Of a DNA stretch of 5,976 nt, positions 4,967 through 5,976 are shown in pieces. Positions within the stretch are counted from its first letter, which is position 1. Every line of letters starts with the position of its first letter. The translations under genes and the position numbers were made by a program. Origin of the DNA: Bryobacterales bacterium (GTDB lineage: Bacteria > Acidobacteriota > Terriglobia > Bryobacterales > Bryobacteraceae); the NCBI GenBank assembly GCA_025462985.1, contig JAOAPP010000710.1, positions 1-5,976 on the forward strand, written 5' to 3'. The notes under the pieces were generated by a model. That model did no database searches. It had not been told where the DNA came from and saw nothing but the letters and a program-made list of their open reading frames with translations.

Positions 4967-5976
4967 AATTTTCCCCCTTCGGCCGAGTGAGCGCGCTGAA
5001 AACGAAAGCCGGCGCGAGCCATCGCCTCAACCAATCCCAGGGCCACACAGCGGTCCAGTTCATTTTTTTCGCTCGATATCCGGTCGAAAGGAAGCATGTC
5101 ACGGTGCGTGCGCAAATCCCCGTCGGTAACCGGTCCGTATTGCACACCGAGCGACCGTTGGTGTGCCAACCAGAGATCGTGGGCGCGCCGCGTAAGCGCC
5201 GTGAGCAGCACGGAACATTCTGCCGAACGGCGACCGCGAACGGGCTGATAACCGATTTCCGCGGCAGACGCCAGCAAACCGCGCACGACAGCCGACTCCA
5301 GCGCTACCGATTCCGGCGAAAGCTTCGCGAACGGGCGGATGGCAGGATGAAGCTTCGCCTCGTCATCGACCCGCGGACCCGGGCGGTACCCTTGCCGTCG
5401 CTTACCTCGAACCCAGGCTTCGTGAATCGCGGAGCAGAGGCGTGGAACCATGAATTCGGTGTCCCACTGCACCAAAGTCCCAGTGAGCCGGACGTTGTTC
5501 TTGGCCGTCGCAAGCGGATCGTCGCCGCGTACAGTTTCGAAGGTCATCAGCCCTTCGTATCGAACCTCTTCGAAGGCGATCAATGCGTCGCGCAGAGGCG
5601 AGATTCCCGAGCCGAGAGGAACATTGGCCCCTTCGGCATTTTTGTCTTTGACGTGGACGTGGGCGATGGAACTGCCAAGCCGCTGGATGTCGCGTGCGAC
5701 GTCGTGTCCCAGCGCCGCGCTGTTTCCGGTGTCGTAGCAAACCCGCAGCCGTGGATGGGCAATCAGCCCGAGTAAACGCAGCAGCGCTCCTGCGTCGAGC
5801 GAGGTCTCTATCGCGACAGTTACCCCACAGCTTCCCGCCGCGTCCGTAACGCGCCGCAGCGGGGCGATCATTCGACGCACATCTGAACGCGACAACTCAG
5901 ACGCTTCGAAGAGGGGCAGCACGAGGGTCTGGACGCCGATCTGGCGGCAGCACTCCAAAAGCTCTCCTAGATACTC
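4963..5976 (-). CDS. Sugar phosphate isomerase/epimerase-type TIM barrel fused to two RyR domains (5' partial)
   Basis: The frame is open through the right edge (338 codons visible). The TTG at 5958 is not taken as the start, because in-frame coding (EYLGELLE...) continues upstream of it; the first part of the barrel lies outside. The visible barrel has the metal-ligand set of xylose isomerase-like (AP endonuclease family 2) enzymes: Glu in VAIET (about 5806-5808), Asp in CYDTGN (5731-5733), His in AHVHVKD (5653-5655) and Glu in TFETV (5536-5538). Two RyR domains follow. Such barrels isomerise or epimerise sugars, inososes or their phosphates using a divalent metal, in the cytoplasm. The RyR pair could bind a ligand, a partner or the substrate; its role is unknown. 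The gene is the first visible one of the leftward operon and ends overlapping the aminotransferase start by ATGA. Retention of all four ligands suggests an active enzyme. Confidence 0.85.
   Translation of the reverse strand, partial: EYLGELLECCRQIGVQTLVLPLFEASELSRSDVRRMIAPLRRVTDAAGSCGVTVAIETSLDAGALLRLLGLIAHPRLRVCYDTGNSAALGHDVARDIQRLGSSIAHVHVKDKNAEGANVPLGSGISPLRDALIAFEEVRYEGLMTFETVRGDDPLATAKNNVRLTGTLVQWDTEFMVPRLCSAIHEAWVRGKRRQGYRPGPRVDDEAKLHPAIRPFAKLSPESVALESAVVRGLLASAAEIGYQPVRGRRSAECSVLLTALTRRAHDLWLAHQRSLGVQYGPVTDGDLRTHRDMLPFDRISSEKNELDRCVALGLVEAMARAGFRFQRAHSAEGGKL
4973..4979 (-). promoter_or_regulatory. Shine-Dalgarno of the aminotransferase gene
   Basis: The minus strand reads AAGGGGG, six bases before the ATG at 4966. 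It lies inside the last codons of the preceding gene and supports the ATGA-overlap start. Confidence 0.6.
4990..5214 (-). other. Second RyR domain of the barrel fusion
   Basis: This protein segment carries the RyR signature: HDLW, then GVQYGPVTDGDLRTH, then LPFDRISSEKNELDR and a final helix ending in AGF. It matches the family pattern H-[ED]-x-W ... G-x-x-x-GP ... D-x-K/R-x-H ... P-[YF] ... L/I-x-x-E-K ... G-[YF]. It keeps the E-K pair (SSEKNE) that the first copy has lost, but has His-Arg where His-Pro is usual. Confidence 0.75.
5239..5448 (-). other. First RyR domain of the barrel fusion
   Basis: The segment reads HEAW, GYRPGPRVDDEAKLHP, IRPFAKLSPES and a closing helix ending in IGY. These align position by position with the second copy and with the RyR (ryanodine receptor repeat, PF02026) pattern. 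The Glu-Lys after the Leu-Ser turn is replaced by Glu-Ser. A spacer of about eight residues separates the copies, so they look like an old internal duplication. Confidence 0.75.

Noticed and set aside
4987..5775. Long + strand open frame (262 codons)
   Set aside because: It is antisense to the barrel-RyR gene and has no recognisable motifs, while the minus strand encodes well-conserved metal ligands and RyR signatures.
5956..5958. TTG as the true start of the barrel-RyR gene
   Set aside because: The frame continues open to the window edge with barrel-like sequence, and starting here would remove the first half of the TIM barrel.

Overview
The window is bacterial and moderately GC-rich, with tightly packed genes, Shine-Dalgarno sites and four-base start/stop overlaps. 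Nothing in it fixes the species. No rRNA, tRNA, CRISPR array, insertion sequence or origin was seen.

Layout. Positions 1-202 hold no convincing intact gene, only a possible remnant of a response-regulator receiver domain. A small leftward gene (203-409) encodes a DUF5132-like short hydrophobic/amphipathic protein. The 231-base gap at 410-640 separates it from a divergent rightward gene and carries nested inverted repeats, short direct repeats and a plausible -10 box. The rightward gene (641-1456) is a complete short-chain dehydrogenase/reductase (SDR). It resembles the SDRs found in nonulosonate, flagellin-glycan and surface-polysaccharide clusters.

The rest is one leftward operon, transcribed from the right edge toward 1403. 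Its genes in order are: a TIM-barrel sugar isomerase/epimerase fused to two RyR domains (5' end outside the window), a HisC-like PLP aminotransferase, a radical SAM enzyme with a SPASM-type C-terminal cysteine set, and a GT-B-like protein of unknown specificity. The first three are linked by 4-base overlaps (ATGA, GTGA) and the fourth follows after 13 bases. Its last codons overlap the 3' end of the convergent SDR gene by 54 bp.

Taken together, an isomerase/epimerase, an aminotransferase, a radical SAM enzyme, a dehydrogenase and a glycosyltransferase-like protein suggest synthesis and transfer of an unusual amino-sugar or aminocyclitol, probably for a surface glycan or secondary metabolite. 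The product is inferred and not shown by the sequence. The most unusual element is the fusion of a metal-dependent sugar isomerase barrel to a tandem pair of RyR domains, which are best known from animal ryanodine receptors.
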